The notes under the pieces are model-generated. The model did no database searches. It was not told the DNA's origin and saw only the letters and a program-made list of their open reading frames with translations. A DNA stretch of 64,000 nt from Skermanella stibiiresistens SB22 (lineage in GTDB: Bacteria; Pseudomonadota; Alphaproteobacteria; Azospirillales; Azospirillaceae): contig NZ_AVFL01000012.1 in assembly GCF_000576635.1 (NCBI RefSeq), forward strand, positions 124,001 through 188,000, given 5' to 3'. Shown piece after piece: positions 18,857 through 27,965 of this stretch (position 1 is the stretch's first letter; the number at the start of each line of letters is the position of its first letter). The position numbers were made by a program, and so were the translations under genes.

Positions 18857-19237
18857 ATGGGTATTTCACAGGTGTTCCGCCTCTCGGGAGGCGTCGCCCT
18901 GATCGTGTCGACGCTGGCCGGCGCTCCGGTCCTGGCGCGGCAGGATCACATGAGCCATGGGGCCCAACCGTCGGGCGGCGCGGTCGCCGAAGCCTTCAAG
19001 CAAGCGAACGAGCGCATGCACAAGGACATGGCGATCGAACCGACCGGCGACGCCGATGTGGACTTCGCGCGCGGGATGATCCCGCATCACCAGGGCGCCA
19101 TCGACATGGCGCGCATCCAGATCGAGCACGGCAAGGACCCGGAAATGCGCCGGCTCGCCCAGGAGGTGATATCCGCGCAGGAGAGGGAGATAGCTCAGCT
19201 CAAGGATTGGCTCGCCCGCAATCCACCCAAGCCCTGA
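18857..19237 (+). CDS. DUF305 family exported protein
   Basis: 126 residues with a signal peptide (cleavage near VLARQDH). DUF305 pattern: FARGMIPHHQGAIDMARIQIEHG, a ferritin-like His-rich helix, then AQEVISAQEREIAQLKDWL. Family members are periplasmic and often sit with copper-handling genes. A GAGGGAGAG site precedes the ATG. It converges with the transglycosylase gene, the stop codons being only 2 bases apart. Confidence 0.88.
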   Translation: MGISQVFRLSGGVALIVSTLAGAPVLARQDHMSHGAQPSGGAVAEAFKQANERMHKDMAIEPTGDADVDFARGMIPHHQGAIDMARIQIEHGKDPEMRRLAQEVISAQEREIAQLKDWLARNPPKP

Positions 19238-19239
19238 CC

Positions 19240-20190
19240 CTATCCGTGATGTCCTTCGCGAGGGGGCGGCGGGGCCATCATGCCTTCCTCCGCTTCGTTG
19301 GCCCCGTCGTCCCGCGCGCCATCCTCGCCCATCTGGGCGAACAGCAGGGTGTTGGAGTGCGCGGGCGTCGGCTGGGTGCCGGGGGTGTCACCCTCGAGCT
19401 CCGCGAAGCGACGCTCGTCCGCCGCCATCCGGCGGGTCAGCCGGTTCAGCATGTCGGACGCCGTCAGGGCGTGGCCGGAGCGGTCGTGGAACAGGTTCTT
19501 GTTGGCGGCGGCCGCGGCGGGCAGCAGGTCGCGGGCGATGGCCTTCGGCGTCTTCTCCGCGGCGTTGATCAGCCGGGCGGCGCCACTGGGTCCCATGACA
19601 TAGGCGATCCGGCTCTCGATCGGCGAGGCCGGACGCCCGAGCATTTTACCAAGCCGCTCCTTGCCCTCGCCCAAATAGCGCGCCGCCATGCCGGCGGACA
19701 GGTTGGGGTCTTCCCGGAGCGCCAGGATCCTCTTGCGCGTGGCGGCGTCGCCGACGGTCGGCGTTCCATCGACGATCTTGATCTTCTGGGCCATGTCCCC
19801 CAGCCCATAGGCCGAGCCGTGGCGCTTGACCAGATCGAGCCAAGTGCGCTCGATGAATTGGAAAGGTCCGGTGGCCGAGCTCTTGCGGTTGCGCGCCTTG
19901 GTGTCCAGGCCGCTTTCCTGCTGGGCCTGGGACATCAGCGAGACGAAGCTGTGGCCAGAAAGCCCGGCGACGGACCGGATCGCGTCCACGACGGGTTCGC
20001 CCGCGGCTGGCGTGGTTTCCTTATTGGTGGCAACGGGTTTCCGGCTAGGCACCGGAGTGGCCGCCTGCTGGACCGCCGCCGCGAAGCTGTCGCCACCCGG
20101 CTTCCGCGCGGGCGGCGGAGGCTGCCAGCCGGAGCCGGCGATCGCGGGCTTCTTGCCGGGAACCGGCGTCAGTCGCGGGTCAGCAGCCAT
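19240..20190 (-). CDS. Lytic transglycosylase-like protein
   Basis: 316 residues from ATG 20190 (GGAAA nine bases upstream). A Pro-rich N-terminus repeats the pattern PVPGKKP/PVPSRKP, suggesting a flexible, possibly periplasmic anchor. Residues about 75-230 look like a transglycosylase SLT fold: MSQAQQESGLDTKA with the catalytic Glu, then SATGPFQFIERTWLDL. No clear signal peptide is seen, so export is uncertain. A flagellar or muramidase role is possible; the SLT call is by motif only. Confidence 0.72.
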   Translation of the reverse strand: MAADPRLTPVPGKKPAIAGSGWQPPPPARKPGGDSFAAAVQQAATPVPSRKPVATNKETTPAAGEPVVDAIRSVAGLSGHSFVSLMSQAQQESGLDTKARNRKSSATGPFQFIERTWLDLVKRHGSAYGLGDMAQKIKIVDGTPTVGDAATRKRILALREDPNLSAGMAARYLGEGKERLGKMLGRPASPIESRIAYVMGPSGAARLINAAEKTPKAIARDLLPAAAAANKNLFHDRSGHALTASDMLNRLTRRMAADERRFAELEGDTPGTQPTPAHSNTLLFAQMGEDGARDDGANEAEEGMMAPPPPREGHHG

Positions 20191-20457
20191 GGGACATCGT
20201 TTCCACATCTTTTGAGCTAACCCATTCTAAGGCTCCGCAGGGCTTCTGAGAAGTACAATCGCTCACGCCCGCGCCCCGGCGCGTCGTTTGGATCCGTTCC
20301 GTTCCCCAGCAGTTAGACAACTTAAGACTGATCTGGATCAGTGCGGACGAGACCTTAAAGAGTTTATGGAGCCCGGTTCCGGCGACTAGCGCCGAGGTGA
20401 CATCCACAGGCACGCGAGCGCCGCTGACGGCGCGCGACGAGACGGCGAGGCGAGGCG

Positions 20458-22476
20458 ATGGGTTCTCTTATTTCCAGGTTCAGGATCGGTTTCCGGATCT
20501 ATGCGGGATTTCTGTTGGTTTTATGCCTGCTTGCCGCCGTCGGTGGTTATGGAGTCGTCGAGTTGACCAAGGCCCGGGATAACTTCAACCGGTATGGCGA
20601 AACCTCGGCCAACACGTCGGCGATCATGATGATCAACCTGGATTTCATCGAGTTGCGCCGGAACGCCTTGCTGTTCAGTTCGTCCGGCAGTCCGGTGGCG
20701 GCCCAGAAAGTCCAGGAACTGCTCGACCACATCGCCGACAACCTCCGCGTCGTCCTGCCGGCGACCGCCGACGCCGCCAGCCGTGCGCGGCTGGGACGGA
20801 TGATCGTACTGGCGGCCGACTATGGCACCAAGTTCACGAAGCTGAAGGACATCCGCTCCAAGCGGGACAATCTGGTCGAAACCAGGCTGAAGCCGCTCGG
20901 CGAGCAGGTCGTCGGCAACCTGTCATCCCTGATCAGCGAGGCCACCGCGGCCAAGCAGATGGAAACGGCGGGCATCGCCGGGGTGGCGCAGGAGCAGTTC
21001 ATGTACGCCAGACTCGGCGCCACCCAGTTCCTGACGGCGCCGAGCGAGGAACTGTTCGACGGCGTCATCCGGCGGATCTCGGCCTTCACGCCGGCGGCCA
21101 GGAACCTCGCCGCCTGGTTCGACGACCCGGACCGCATGGCGCTGGCCCAGGATGTGCTGCGGCTGGCCGAGTCGTACATGAAGTCCTTCAACGACATGGC
21201 GACCTTGGCCTTCGAGGTGAACACCCTCCTCTACGAGACGATGCCAGTGGTCGCGGAGGAGTTCGGCACCTTGACGCAGGTCAATGTCGACGCGTGGACC
21301 ACGACGCTGAAGGACACCGAGCGCCAAACCCTCGACGAGATCGCGCGGACCATCCAGGCCAGCGTGGCCCTGGTCGTCGCGGTGTTGGTGGTGGGCGTGG
21401 TCCTGGCTTGGCTGATCGCCCGCAGCATCGTGACCCCGGTCAAGAACATCACCGCGACGATGACCCTGCTGGCGGGCGGCGACCGGTCGGTCGAGGTCGT
21501 CGGCCTGACCTTCGCCGACGAGATCGGTGAGATGGCCAGGGCCGTCCAGGTTTTCAAGGAGAACGCGATCCGGGTCGAACGTCTCCAGGCCGAGCAGGCG
21601 GTCCACGAGCGGCGCATGCTCCAGGAGCGCCGCAAGGCCATGATGGACTTGGCCGATGACTTCGAGAACCACGTCAACGGCGTCGTCACCCATGTCACGA
21701 CCTCGTCGGGCGAGATGAATGCGACGGCGGCCACCATGTCGACGGCGGCCCAGCAGGCGACCCACCAAGCGACGGCGGTCGCCAACGCCGCCGACCACGC
21801 GTCGAGCAACGTCCAGACCGTCGCCGCCGCCGCCGAGGAGCTGGCCGCCTCGATCGCCGAGATCGGCCGTCAGGTCGAGCAATCCTCCCAAACCATCCAG
21901 CACGCTGTGGAGAAGGCCCGGCGCACCAACGAGATCGTCGGCAGCCTGTCGACCGCGGCGCAGAAGATCGGCGAGGTGGTGGGATTGATCAACACGATCG
22001 CCGGCCAGACCAACCTGTTGGCGCTGAACGCCACGATCGAGGCGGCGCGCGCGGGCGACGCCGGCAAGGGCTTCGCCGTCGTGGCGTCCGAGGTCAAGAA
22101 CCTCGCCAACCAGACCGCCAAGGCCACCGAGGACATCTCGGGCCAAATCAGCTCGGTCCAGGCGGCGACCGCGCAGGCGGTCGAGGCGATCCAGGACATC
22201 CTGCACACCATCGACGAGGTCAGCGGCACCTCCGCCGCGATCGCGATCTCGGTCGAGCAGCAGCAGGCGGCCACCGGCGAGATCGCGCGCAACGTCGAGC
22301 AGGCCGCCGCCGGGACCAGCGAGGTGGCCGCCAACATCTCCGGTGTCACGGCGGCGGCCGACGCCTCGCTCGCCACGGCGGAGCAGGTCCTGCGCGAGTC
22401 GTCCGAGTTGACCCGCCAGTCGATGGTGCTCCGGCACGCGGTCGACGACTTCATCGGCAAGGTGCGCGCGGCCTGA
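20458..22476 (+). CDS. Methyl-accepting chemotaxis protein
   Basis: 672 residues. TM1 lies at about 12-34. A helical periplasmic ligand domain of about 260 residues follows, resembling the HBM type. TM2 is at about 300-322, then HAMP ([20 protein letters not shown]), and the signalling domain with the hairpin tip [24 protein letters not shown]. It senses a small molecule outside the membrane and controls CheA; the ligand is unknown. No pentapeptide CheR tether is seen at the C-terminus. It is monocistronic, with about 250 bp of upstream non-coding DNA. Confidence 0.95.
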   Translation: MGSLISRFRIGFRIYAGFLLVLCLLAAVGGYGVVELTKARDNFNRYGETSANTSAIMMINLDFIELRRNALLFSSSGSPVAAQKVQELLDHIADNLRVVLPATADAASRARLGRMIVLAADYGTKFTKLKDIRSKRDNLVETRLKPLGEQVVGNLSSLISEATAAKQMETAGIAGVAQEQFMYARLGATQFLTAPSEELFDGVIRRISAFTPAARNLAAWFDDPDRMALAQDVLRLAESYMKSFNDMATLAFEVNTLLYETMPVVAEEFGTLTQVNVDAWTTTLKDTERQTLDEIARTIQASVALVVAVLVVGVVLAWLIARSIVTPVKNITATMTLLAGGDRSVEVVGLTFADEIGEMARAVQVFKENAIRVERLQAEQAVHERRMLQERRKAMMDLADDFENHVNGVVTHVTTSSGEMNATAATMSTAAQQATHQATAVANAADHASSNVQTVAAAAEELAASIAEIGRQVEQSSQTIQHAVEKARRTNEIVGSLSTAAQKIGEVVGLINTIAGQTNLLALNATIEAARAGDAGKGFAVVASEVKNLANQTAKATEDISGQISSVQAATAQAVEAIQDILHTIDEVSGTSAAIAISVEQQQAATGEIARNVEQAAAGTSEVAANISGVTAAADASLATAEQVLRESSELTRQSMVLRHAVDDFIGKVRAA

Positions 22477-22600
22477 TCCGGCGAACGGGCGATTCCGTGA
22501 AATCGTCGGGACGGCAAGGCTGACCTGTTCGCGGAAGCGTTGATAGGATGGTGACCATCAACAATTCCGCGGACGGGGTCCGCGCGTGGGGGAGACGGCC

Positions 22601-23233
22601 GTGATCGATCTTTATACCTGGACCACCCCGAACGGCCGCAAGGCCTCCATCATGCTCGAGGAAACCGGGCTGCCCTACACGGTCCATGCGATCGACATCG
22701 GCAAGGACGAGCAGTTCGCCCCCGATTTCCTGAGGATCAGCCCCAACAACAAGATCCCGGCGATCGTCGATCACGACACCAGGGCGACGCTGATGGAGTC
22801 GGGCGCCATCCTGCTCTATCTGGCGGAGAAGACCGGCATGTTCATGCCGCAGGACGGGCCGGGCCGCTGGCGGACATGGCAGTGGCTGATGTTCCAGATG
22901 GGCGGGGCCGGCCCGATGCTGGGACAGGCGCACCACTTCCTGCAATTCAACCCCGGCAAGGCGCCCTACGCCGAGGAACGCTTCGCGGCCGAGGCCCAGC
23001 GGCTCTACGGCGTCATGGACAAGCGGCTAGCCGCGGTCGAGTACCTCGCCGGCGAGGAGTACACGATCGCCGACATCGCGACCTGGCCCTGGATCTCGCG
23101 TTTCGAATGGCAGCGGATCGATCTGGCGCAATTCCCGAATGTGCGACGCTGGTATATCGCCATCGCGGAGCGCCCGGCGGTCAAGCGTGGCTATGATGTG
23201 CCAAAGAAGGTCAACGAGATCCCGCTGGCCTGA
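22601..23233 (+). CDS. Glutathione S-transferase, YfcG/Nu-like
   Basis: 210 residues starting at GTG 22601, six bases after a GGGGGGAG ribosome site; a GTG at 22586 is less well placed. Thioredoxin-like domain DLYTWTTPNGRKASIMLEE and the Glu-Ser pair MESGAILLYLAEKTG mark the Nu-class/YfcG type, which has disulfide-bond reductase activity with glutathione. The C-terminal all-helical domain includes YTIADIATWPWI. Cytoplasmic. Confidence 0.9.
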   Translation: MIDLYTWTTPNGRKASIMLEETGLPYTVHAIDIGKDEQFAPDFLRISPNNKIPAIVDHDTRATLMESGAILLYLAEKTGMFMPQDGPGRWRTWQWLMFQMGGAGPMLGQAHHFLQFNPGKAPYAEERFAAEAQRLYGVMDKRLAAVEYLAGEEYTIADIATWPWISRFEWQRIDLAQFPNVRRWYIAIAERPAVKRGYDVPKKVNEIPLA

Positions 23234-23280
23234 CGTCACGCCCCTCCGCCACATTTCGCGGACCTCGCCCCCGGATCCCA

Positions 23281-24480
23281 ATGCCGTTGCCGCTGCGCCT
23301 GTCGCTGTTCTACGCCGCCTATTTCCTGATCATGGGCGTGCAACTGCCGTTCTGGCCGGTTTGGCTGCAAAGCCGCGGCCTTTCATCGGAACAGATCGGG
23401 ACGGTCCTCGCGGTGGCGCTGTGGGTTCGCATCATCGCGATCCCCGTGGCGGGCGTGGTGGTCGACCGCACCGGTGAACGCCGACGGGCCCTGGTCGCGC
23501 TGAGCGGCGTCGCCTTCGTGGCGTCGCTCCTCTACCTGCCGGCCGGCGAGCTGACCGTCGATGGCGCCACGGGCGGCTTCGTCGCGATCCTGCTGGTGAC
23601 GATGCTGATGAACGCGGCCTTCAGCCCGGTGATGAACCTGGGCGACAACCTGACCCTGCTGATCGCGCGGGCCTACCAGCTCGATTACGGCCGGATCCGG
23701 TTGTGGGGCTCGGTCAGCTTCATCCTGGCGTCCGGACTTGGCGGCGTCGTGGTGGCGGGCAACCGGCCCGACAGCGTGCTCCACCTCCTGATCCTTGCGA
23801 CGGGCTTGACGGCGCTGACCTGCTGTCTGGTGCCCAGGCCGCCTCCGCCGGTGATGCCGTCGACCGGGACGCCGCTCAAGACCGGCCGCATCATGGCCCT
23901 GATGCTGGACCCCAGCTTCCTGCTGTTCCTTGGCGCCACCGCCGCGATCCAGTCCAGCCACGCGGTCTACTACGCCTTCGGCACGCTCCATTGGCGCGAG
24001 CTTGGACATTCCGAGGCGGTGATCGGCGCGCTATGGGCGGAAGGGGTGGTGGCCGAGATCGTGCTGTTCGCCTTCGGCACCGCCGTGATCCGCCGGCTGG
24101 GGGCTGGGCGCCTGTTGATGCTGGCGGGGATCGGCGCGCTGGTCCGCTGGTCCGGCACGGCGGTGGCGGAAACCTTGCCGACGCTGGCGGCGCTGCAACT
24201 GCTGCACGGCTTGACCTTCGGCGCCGCCCATCTCGCCGCCATGCGCCACATCGCGAGCGCCGTGCCCGTCGATCGCTCGGCCACCGCCCAGGCGCTGTAT
24301 GGCGCCCTGGCGACGGGGATGGGCACCGCGATCGCGATGACGCTGGCCGGGGCCGCCTATGCCCGGATCGGGGCGGCCTCCTATCATGTCATGGCGGCGA
24401 TGGGCTTGGCCGGCGCGGTGCTGGCGCTGGCCCTAGCGTCGCGTGAGCGGCACCGGGGACCGGAGCCGGCGAAGGCGTGA
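23281..24480 (+). CDS. Major facilitator superfamily transporter, HcaT/PPP-like
   Basis: 399 residues with twelve predicted membrane segments. The loop between TM2 and TM3 has VVDRTGERRRALV, the MFS A-motif variant. The start MPLPLRLSLFYAAYFLIMGVQLPFWP and YGRIRLWGSVSFIL in the centre resemble the HcaT (3-phenylpropionate) branch. Substrate unknown. It follows the GST gene by 47 bp and may be co-transcribed. Confidence 0.85.
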   Translation: MPLPLRLSLFYAAYFLIMGVQLPFWPVWLQSRGLSSEQIGTVLAVALWVRIIAIPVAGVVVDRTGERRRALVALSGVAFVASLLYLPAGELTVDGATGGFVAILLVTMLMNAAFSPVMNLGDNLTLLIARAYQLDYGRIRLWGSVSFILASGLGGVVVAGNRPDSVLHLLILATGLTALTCCLVPRPPPPVMPSTGTPLKTGRIMALMLDPSFLLFLGATAAIQSSHAVYYAFGTLHWRELGHSEAVIGALWAEGVVAEIVLFAFGTAVIRRLGAGRLLMLAGIGALVRWSGTAVAETLPTLAALQLLHGLTFGAAHLAAMRHIASAVPVDRSATAQALYGALATGMGTAIAMTLAGAAYARIGAASYHVMAAMGLAGAVLALALASRERHRGPEPAKA

Positions 24481-24485
24481 CTGGC

Positions 24486-25070
24486 CTAGTCGCGGTCCGG
24501 ATCCCGCTCCCAGGTGGCCGGATCCTCGATCTTGCGGAGCGTCAGGATCTGCGCCGCCGCGGTGAACAGCAGGCCGGACGCCGCGAGCCGCCCATTCTCC
24601 TGGTCGGCATGGCTGAGGCAGGCGAGTTGCGCCGCCCCCAAGGCATAGGCCTGGAGCAATTCCGCCGGATCGCCTTCCGAATTACGCGACCACCATCGGC
24701 GCCCATGGCGGCGCATGGTGCGCAGCGCCGGTTCCATGACATCCCAATCGGGCAGGCGGCTCTGGAGGAAGCGGGCGGGGTCGGCCCCATCCTCGCTGTC
24801 GCCAAGCGCCGCGCGGCCCAGATGGATCGCGAATTCTATGAAGGGGTAGCGTTCCGAGACCCGCCCGCCGGCGCGGAACGCAATGCTCATCAGCAGTTCG
24901 GATACCAGCGCCGACTCGCGTGGCTCCAGCCCGTCCAGGACGTCGAGCAGACCGGGCGCCAGACCGGCTTCCGGTCTGTCGCCATCGCGGTTGGCGGTCA
25001 CCGCCGCGACCAGGGTGCGCAACGCTTCGACCTGGGCTTCATGGGAAACCGGTCGGGACTCTTGTGCCAT
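24486..25070 (-). CDS. Hypothetical protein
   Basis: 194 residues from ATG 25070. Soluble and helical, with conserved-looking segments FIEFAIHLGRAALGDSED, MRRHGRRWWSRNSEG and CLSHADQENGRLAASG. No signal peptide, no Cys pair, no family recognised. Its stop is 5 bp from the end of the convergent MFS gene. Confidence 0.6.
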   Translation of the reverse strand: MAQESRPVSHEAQVEALRTLVAAVTANRDGDRPEAGLAPGLLDVLDGLEPRESALVSELLMSIAFRAGGRVSERYPFIEFAIHLGRAALGDSEDGADPARFLQSRLPDWDVMEPALRTMRRHGRRWWSRNSEGDPAELLQAYALGAAQLACLSHADQENGRLAASGLLFTAAAQILTLRKIEDPATWERDPDRD

Positions 25071-25210
25071 GGAGATGTGCTCTTCGCCTTCCGCAAGGAC
25101 CAGCGGACGCGCCTTCCGGCGCTCCGAGCACACCTGTTACAAGGCGATGGAGCGGATTGTCCAGGAGAACGAATACGCGGGTACTCGCGCGGCGGAGCGG
25201 GAGCCGGTTC

Positions 25211-25318
25211 TCAGCTGTTCGGCTTCCGGGTCATCAGGAACCAGAACAACCCCACCGTCACGCCGACGGTCGCGACGAGAAAACCGAGCGCGATATAGGC
25301 CTCGATGTCGAGATTCAT
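25211..25318 (-). CDS. 35-residue single-pass membrane protein
   Basis: Short frame with a strong AAGGAG site eleven bases before ATG 25318. The N-terminus MNLDIEAYIALGF is followed by one membrane helix (about residues 9-29, VATVGVTVGLFWFLM) and a short basic tail TRKPNS. Size and topology recall small accessory subunits such as CcoQ-type or stress-linked mini-proteins, but no homologous complex is nearby. No family recognised. Confidence 0.55.
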   Translation of the reverse strand: MNLDIEAYIALGFLVATVGVTVGLFWFLMTRKPNS

Positions 25319-25466
25319 GGTACGGCACTCCTTCCGCGGATTGGCTGCGATCAATGAACCAGGGCGTAGCGTGCGACGATCGGCTGCCCTCGCGCATTGA
25401 AGATTCGCAATCCTCCGGTGGCGGCGGGAGAGTAGGGATGAAATAGACGCGAACAGGGTGAACCGC

Positions 25467-25793
25467 ATGTCCGACCATCAGTCCCGCGCGGGCCAACCAA
25501 GCCCGCTCGATCGGCCGATCATCCGCCGATTGGGCGGGGCCCTGGCGGCTGGCATGGTGGGAGGAGCCCTCACCGCGGTGGGCCTGATCGCCACCGATAT
25601 CGGGGGGATCGGAACCCTGACCTTGGGATCGGCGGGATTGGGACGGGAAACGGTGGGCCCCGCCGGGGGAACGGACGGTGATCTCACGGGAGCCATGCTG
25701 CTGGTTTGGGGCATGGCCGTTCTGTTCGGCTTTGTCGGACTGGCTATTTCGATCATGTCGCTGGGCGACTGGAGTGATTCTCCTCCCGACTGA
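25467..25793 (+). CDS. Small membrane protein of unknown function
   Basis: 108 residues from ATG 25467 (AGGGTG upstream). Two membrane segments, about residues 22-47 (GGALAAGMVGGALTAVGLIA) and about 76-95 (AMLLVWGMAVLFGFVGLAI), are separated by a Gly-rich loop. No recognised family. It is divergent from the 35-residue membrane protein gene, with about 150 bp between, so the two may share a regulatory region. Confidence 0.6.
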   Translation: MSDHQSRAGQPSPLDRPIIRRLGGALAAGMVGGALTAVGLIATDIGGIGTLTLGSAGLGRETVGPAGGTDGDLTGAMLLVWGMAVLFGFVGLAISIMSLGDWSDSPPD

Positions 25794-25937
25794 AAGCGTG
25801 AGAGGGAGAAGAGTAATCCGTAATCGAAATTGCGTACCGAGCGGAGTAGCGTTCTTATCCAACAATCGGTTAGAAACAACTGAGCTGCGTTGACGTTATC
25901 ATGTAGTACCAAATACCGCCTTTTATTATGGTCTGCC

Positions 25938-27089
25938 ATGAGTAACGCGCCTCGGTCCTACATTCCCATTAAACAGCACTCGGGGTTATATCAACTTAAT
26001 ATTGTTTCTATTCAATATCTCCGCGCATTCGCGGCAATTCTCGTGGTCTTTCACCACGCGCGATACCAAGTCACCGAATTCCAGGTTTTCTACGATCAAG
26101 GTGTTTGGCTGTTCGGCCAAGCCGGCGTCGATATCTTTTTCGTCATCAGCGGGTTCATCATGTGGGTGACGACCAGTGGCCGGCCCATGTCGCCGGGGCG
26201 GTTCATCCAAAACAGGATCATCCGAATAGTGCCGATGTACTGGATCGTGACCTTGGCGGTGGCGATCGCGGTGTTGCTGATGCCCAGCCTGTTCCGGGCG
26301 GCCGAGGCGACGCCGGAGCATGTGGTCAAGTCCCTGCTTTTCATTCCCCATTTCGATCCAGGCGCTCCTGGAAGGATCTGGCCCCTGCTGATCCCGGGAT
26401 GGACCCTGAATTACGAGATGTTCTTCTACGGGGTCTTCGCGGCGGCGATGTTCCTGCCGCGCCGCCTGATCATCCCGGCGGTGGCGGCACTCCTGGCGTC
26501 GATCAGCCTCGCCGGCCACATACTGACCTTCGAAGACCCGGTGCTGAGCTTCTTCTCGGAATCCATCATCATGGAATTCGCGGCGGGTATGCTGCTCGGC
26601 CAGATCTATCTCCAAGGGCGTCTGGCTCCGCCAGTCTGGCTCTCGGGGCTGTCGATAGCCGCGGGACTGGTGATGATGGTTGTCCTGACCCCTTGGGAAA
26701 CGGCCGAGACCCGCCTGCTGGTCTGGGGCGTTCCGGCCCTCCTGACGGTCGCCGGCTTCCTGGCGCTCGAAGTCAAGGGCATGATCGGAAGGAACGCCAT
26801 CTTGACGTTGCTGGGCGACGCCTCCTACTCGATCTACCTGACCCATATCCTGACATTGGGCGTCGTGCGGACTGGGTGGCGCAAGCTTGACTTGGTCCAG
26901 CAGGATCTGGCGACGGCCTGCGTCTACATGGTGTCGGCCATCGTCATTTCGGTGGCGGTCGGCATCGTCTGCCACTTTCTATGCGAGGCGCCCATCCACA
27001 GATTGGCGAAACGCTTGACGGCGGGGTCCGGCCGCTCGACCGATGTCGGACCGGTCGGCGCCATGATGGGCGGATCCCGTCAGCGGTAG
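25938..27089 (+). CDS. Acyltransferase family 3 membrane protein (OafA/ExoZ type)
   Basis: 383 residues from ATG 25938. About ten membrane segments. Family signature: SIQYLRAFAAILVVFHHARY, with the catalytic-type His in the first segment, and DIFFVISGFIMWV. Such enzymes O-acylate sugars of exopolysaccharide, LPS or peptidoglycan at the inner membrane. The first about 130 bp of the gene and its upstream region are AT-rich compared with the rest, a possible sign of a transferred or rearranged 5' end. No polysaccharide genes are adjacent. Confidence 0.88.
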   Translation: MSNAPRSYIPIKQHSGLYQLNIVSIQYLRAFAAILVVFHHARYQVTEFQVFYDQGVWLFGQAGVDIFFVISGFIMWVTTSGRPMSPGRFIQNRIIRIVPMYWIVTLAVAIAVLLMPSLFRAAEATPEHVVKSLLFIPHFDPGAPGRIWPLLIPGWTLNYEMFFYGVFAAAMFLPRRLIIPAVAALLASISLAGHILTFEDPVLSFFSESIIMEFAAGMLLGQIYLQGRLAPPVWLSGLSIAAGLVMMVVLTPWETAETRLLVWGVPALLTVAGFLALEVKGMIGRNAILTLLGDASYSIYLTHILTLGVVRTGWRKLDLVQQDLATACVYMVSAIVISVAVGIVCHFLCEAPIHRLAKRLTAGSGRSTDVGPVGAMMGGSRQR

Positions 27090-27457
27090 TTCGAAACCTC
27101 GACCAGATTACCGTCAGGGTCGCGGAAATAGATCGACAGGATGGGGCCCGTGGCACCGGTTCGCGCGACCGGCCCCTCCTCGATCTCGATGCCCAAGCCC
27201 CGGAGCTGTTCGGCCATCGTGTCGACCGGTGTGCTGGAAATCAGACAGAAGTCGCCCGATCCCGGCGTGGGCCGCTCCGCCTTCGGATCGAACTCCCGCC
27301 CAGCCTCGTGCAGGTTGATCTTCTGCGCCCCGAAGGCCAGGGCCTTCCGCCCGCCGGCGAAGACCACCACCCGCATTCCCAGCGCCCGCGAATAGAAGTC
27401 GCAGGTGGCGTCCACCGAGCGCACCGTGAGCACGAAATGGTCGATGCGGTCGATCAT
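27080..27457 (-). CDS. VOC (glyoxalase/dioxygenase superfamily) protein
   Basis: 125 residues forming one VOC domain with paired beta-alpha-beta-beta-beta motifs: IDHFVLTVRSVDATCDFYSRALG and IYFRDPDGNLVEVSNY. Metal ligands predicted at H7, H50 and E121. Small VOC proteins of this kind act as isomerases, lyases or resistance proteins; the substrate is not evident. Overlaps the end of the convergent acyltransferase by 10 bases. Confidence 0.85.
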   Translation of the reverse strand: MIDRIDHFVLTVRSVDATCDFYSRALGMRVVVFAGGRKALAFGAQKINLHEAGREFDPKAERPTPGSGDFCLISSTPVDTMAEQLRGLGIEIEEGPVARTGATGPILSIYFRDPDGNLVEVSNYR

Positions 27458-27965
27458 GATGGTCCCCTTCGAATGCCGTGGATCAACGGCGTGGCGGTTC
27501 CCGGCTGCCGGCTCGACCCCACTCCCATCGAGATTTTCCCGTACCGGGCGTCAGCCAGGACATAGCTGAAAACCCCACGAAGATCACCTCTTTCGATATC
27601 CAGGTGGCACCGATCGGGATTTCCCCTGGGAGAGCCTCGGACGACCAAGCCTTTCGAGTGCCCAGCCGAAACAAACGTGGCTGAATATACGGGGCAGGGT
27701 GCCAAATTTGTTAAAAATACGACAAAACAGTGTCGGACATTTTGAAAATATGGCAGTCTTGGAAATCAAGAAAATCCGAAATAATTAATTTTTTATTTAA
27801 TACAAATACTTCAAAAATTTACTTATTTGCGCAAACATGTTGCTTCAATGCATCAGATTCTGCCTTTCGCTGGAAGTTGGCGGAGTATTTGTTGCGGAAA
27901 CATTAACGCGTCGTTCAGATAGGGGAGTTCACGGATTTACCCTTCGACCCGATCAGGGAATGGTC
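27458..27965 (+). other. AT-rich non-coding region before the porin
   Basis: About 500 bp. The part from about 27700 to 27870 is strikingly AT-rich, with runs such as AATTAATTTTTTATTT, in contrast to the GC-rich genome. It probably contains the porin promoter and binding sites for AT-preferring regulators. I see no convincing gene, tRNA or terminator. Confidence 0.55.
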
